This document shows positions 4,332 through 5,953 of a stretch of 5,953 nt of DNA, in pieces. The stretch comes from VRUB01 sp046758085. Its GTDB lineage: Bacteria; Pseudomonadota; Gammaproteobacteria; Acidiferrobacterales; SPGG2. Location of the stretch: positions 1-5,953 of the forward strand of contig JBHHZP010000187.1 in NCBI GenBank assembly GCA_046758085.1, read 5' to 3'. The first letter of the stretch is position 1, and every line of letters begins with the position of its first letter. Position numbers and translations under genes: made by a program. Under the pieces are notes generated by a model. The model was not told the DNA's origin, ran no database searches, and saw only the letters and a list, made by a program, of their open reading frames with translations.

Positions 4332-5953
4332 ATGCGCGCCGCGATCTACGCGAGATACTCGAGCGAACTCCAACGTGACGCCTCGATCGAGGACCAGGTC
4401 CGCTTGTGTCGCGAACGGATCGGACAGGAGGGTTGGACGCTCACCGCGACCTACACCGACCACGCCATGAGCGGCGCCTCACGGCTCCGCCCGGGCTACC
4501 AGAAGCTGCTCAAGGATGCACGCGGTGGCGAGTTCGACGTCGTCGTCGCCGAGGCCCTCGATCGGCTGTCGCGTGACCAGGAGGACGTCGCCGCCCTCTA
4601 CAAGCAGTTCTCCTTCGCCAACATCAAGCTCATCACCCTCACGGAGGGCGAGATCAGCGAGCTTCACATCGGCCTCAAGGGCACGATGAACGCCCTGTTT
4701 CTCAAGGACCTCGCAGTTAAGATTCGGCGTGGCCAGCGCGGGCGCGTCGCCGCGGGTTTTTCCGCCGGCGGCCTCTCTTATGGCTACGAGGTCGTGCGTG
4801 AGCTGGACGCTGAAGGGAACCTGGTTCGCGGCAAACGCCGGGTAAGCCCCGACCAAGCAGCGATCGTACGCCGGATCTTCACAGAATACGTGGGCGGCAA
4901 GTCACCTCGCGCGATTGCCGCTGATCTCAATCGGGAGGGCGCGCCGTCCCCACGAGGCGGGCAGTGGAATGCCTCTACAATCAACGGACACCGTGGGCGC
5001 CGCAACGGCATATTGCAAAATGAGCTTTATGTCGGTTTCCTCATCTACAACCGGATCCGAATGCTGAAGGATCCGGAGACCGGCAGGCGCCTTTCTCGGA
5101 TCAACCCCAAAGAGACGTGGGTCGTCGTTGTGGTTCCAAATCTTCGCATCGTCACGGACGAGATCTGGAACCAGGTGCAAGCGCTAAAGGCTCGGTGGGG
5201 CAGTCAGCTCGCACATAAGAGTCGGCGACCAAAGAGATTGCTCAGCGGACTTCTGCGTTGCAGCGTATGTGGCGGCGCCTTCACGATCGTTCGCCCTGGC
5301 CGGTACGGTTGCGCTGCGCGCCGGGAAAAAGGCACCTGTGACAACGGCCATCAGATTCTTGCCACAACACTCGAGCGGAGGGTCCTTGCGGGCATCAAGT
5401 ATCGGTTACTGCACCCGGATTTTCTCGCCGAGTTTATTCGAGAATTTCACCGCGAGTTGAAGCTTCAGAGCGCGAGTCGGATTGGGGCGCGCGCAGCAAC
5501 CGAGCGCCAGTTGTCGGATACGGATGCCCAAATTCGGCGGATCGTTGCGGCGATTGCGGAGGGCACCGACACACCGGCTTTGCGGCGGACCTTGATCGAC
5601 CTCGAACAAAGGAAAGTGGACCTCGCGGCTGCCTTGAATGATGGCGAAATTCCGAAAGTCATTGAGCTGCATCCAAAGCTTGCTGATGTTTACCGCCGCA
5701 AGGTATCCGCGCTTGAAGTCGCTTTTACCGAAGATGACGACACTCAGCGCGAGGCAAGCACGCTCCTTCGCGCGCTGATCCACAAGATAGTCCTGCGGCC
5801 AGGCAAGAAACGTGGCGAAATGTCAATAGAGGTACACGGTGAGCCAAGCGCCGTGCTCGCTCTCGCGAGCGGCAACCCGACGCACTCGGAACTTGGGATG
5901 TGCCCTTCCCGAGAGAAGGGTGACAGTTCATACCGGAGAGATGGGTTACACAA
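4332..5953 (+). CDS. Large serine recombinase, partial at the window's right edge
   Basis: At least 540 residues are readable with no stop before the window ends. It cuts DNA through a 5'-phosphoserine intermediate, unlike the two tyrosine enzymes before it. The resolvase domain (about 1-140) shows YARYS with nucleophile Ser10 and Arg8, and the DRLSRD motif with Asp77, Arg78 and Arg81. A 'recombinase' DNA-binding domain follows at about 146-275, starting GGLSYGYEVV and including SPRAIAADLNREG. A zinc ribbon then has Cys310, Cys313, Cys327 and Cys336. A charged, probably coiled-coil helix spans about 375-440, and the domain ends near KIVLRPGKK. This is the full order of a large serine integrase. 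Members act in phage or island integration and usually need a separate directionality factor to excise. Residues after about 515 (PTHSELGMCPSREKG) look unlike the family and overlap DNA repeats, so the natural C-terminus may be altered. It starts 5 bases after the preceding stop. Confidence 0.92.
   Translation, partial: MRAAIYARYSSELQRDASIEDQVRLCRERIGQEGWTLTATYTDHAMSGASRLRPGYQKLLKDARGGEFDVVVAEALDRLSRDQEDVAALYKQFSFANIKLITLTEGEISELHIGLKGTMNALFLKDLAVKIRRGQRGRVAAGFSAGGLSYGYEVVRELDAEGNLVRGKRRVSPDQAAIVRRIFTEYVGGKSPRAIAADLNREGAPSPRGGQWNASTINGHRGRRNGILQNELYVGFLIYNRIRMLKDPETGRRLSRINPKETWVVVVVPNLRIVTDEIWNQVQALKARWGSQLAHKSRRPKRLLSGLLRCSVCGGAFTIVRPGRYGCAARREKGTCDNGHQILATTLERRVLAGIKYRLLHPDFLAEFIREFHRELKLQSASRIGARAATERQLSDTDAQIRRIVAAIAEGTDTPALRRTLIDLEQRKVDLAAALNDGEIPKVIELHPKLADVYRRKVSALEVAFTEDDDTQREASTLLRALIHKIVLRPGKKRGEMSIEVHGEPSAVLALASGNPTHSELGMCPSREKGDSSYRRDGLH
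5908..5950. repeat. 18-bp near-direct repeat with 25-bp period at the window edge
   Basis: Bases 5908-5925 and 5933-5950 match at 15 of 18 positions: CC(C/G)GAGAGA(A/T)GGGT(G/T)ACA. The pattern of a GGAGA-x2-GGGT-x-ACA unit repeated every two to three helical turns resembles the reiterated transposase-binding sites at the ends of some insertion sequences. I recall such ends from IS21- or IS481-type elements, but this is from memory and untested. The repeats lie inside the open frame of the serine recombinase and would encode its unusual tail. A small dyad CCCTTC/GAAGGG (5903-5908 and 5915-5920) overlaps the first copy. Confidence 0.45.

Noticed and set aside
5855..5870. GC-rich hairpin GCTCGC-TCTC-GCGAGC near the 3' end of the serine recombinase
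   Set aside because: It lies within the open frame with no T-run after it. Stems of six bases are common in GC-rich coding DNA.
1..5953. CRISPR array, tRNA or rRNA genes
   Set aside because: No regularly spaced long repeats and no tRNA- or rRNA-like conserved segments were seen. The short repeats present are too few and too irregular.

Overview
The window is GC-rich DNA, most likely from a Pseudomonadota genome and probably an alphaproteobacterium. This is judged only from base composition, codon use and the style of the large serine recombinase, so the host is not pinned down. It looks like the integration/excision end of a mobile genetic element or genomic island. All genes read on the + strand.

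Layout. Bases 1-121 hold nothing I can assign. A 220-residue protein of unknown function with a basic AT-hook-like stretch occupies 122-784. A 330-base gap (785-1114) has no convincing gene but is rich in short repeats: three CGCCGAAA copies, two GCGGCCAA copies and one perfect 9-bp inverted repeat. Then comes a small excisionase-type helix-turn-helix protein (1115-1315) with a strong ribosome binding site. A 180-base leader with several dyads follows, and then three recombinase genes packed together: a long tyrosine recombinase (1496-3238, 580 aa), a second, shorter tyrosine recombinase (3235-4326, 363 aa) and a large serine recombinase (4332 to beyond the window edge, at least 540 aa).

How they may work together. 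The two tyrosine recombinase genes overlap by 4 bases (ATGA), and the serine recombinase starts 5 bases after the second stop, with its ribosome binding site lying over that stop. The three are therefore very likely one translationally coupled transcript. All catalytic residues I can look for are present in all three proteins. The HTH protein upstream is a natural candidate for a directionality factor or regulator. The notable point is that two tyrosine recombinases and one serine recombinase, which use unrelated chemistries, appear to be co-expressed. Whether they act on the same element or reflect one element fused to another cannot be decided from this window.

At the right edge the serine recombinase frame stays open to the last base. 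Its last 46 bases carry an 18-bp near-direct repeat with a 25-bp period, resembling the reiterated terminal sites of some insertion sequences. The end of this gene may therefore run into, or be altered by, another element.
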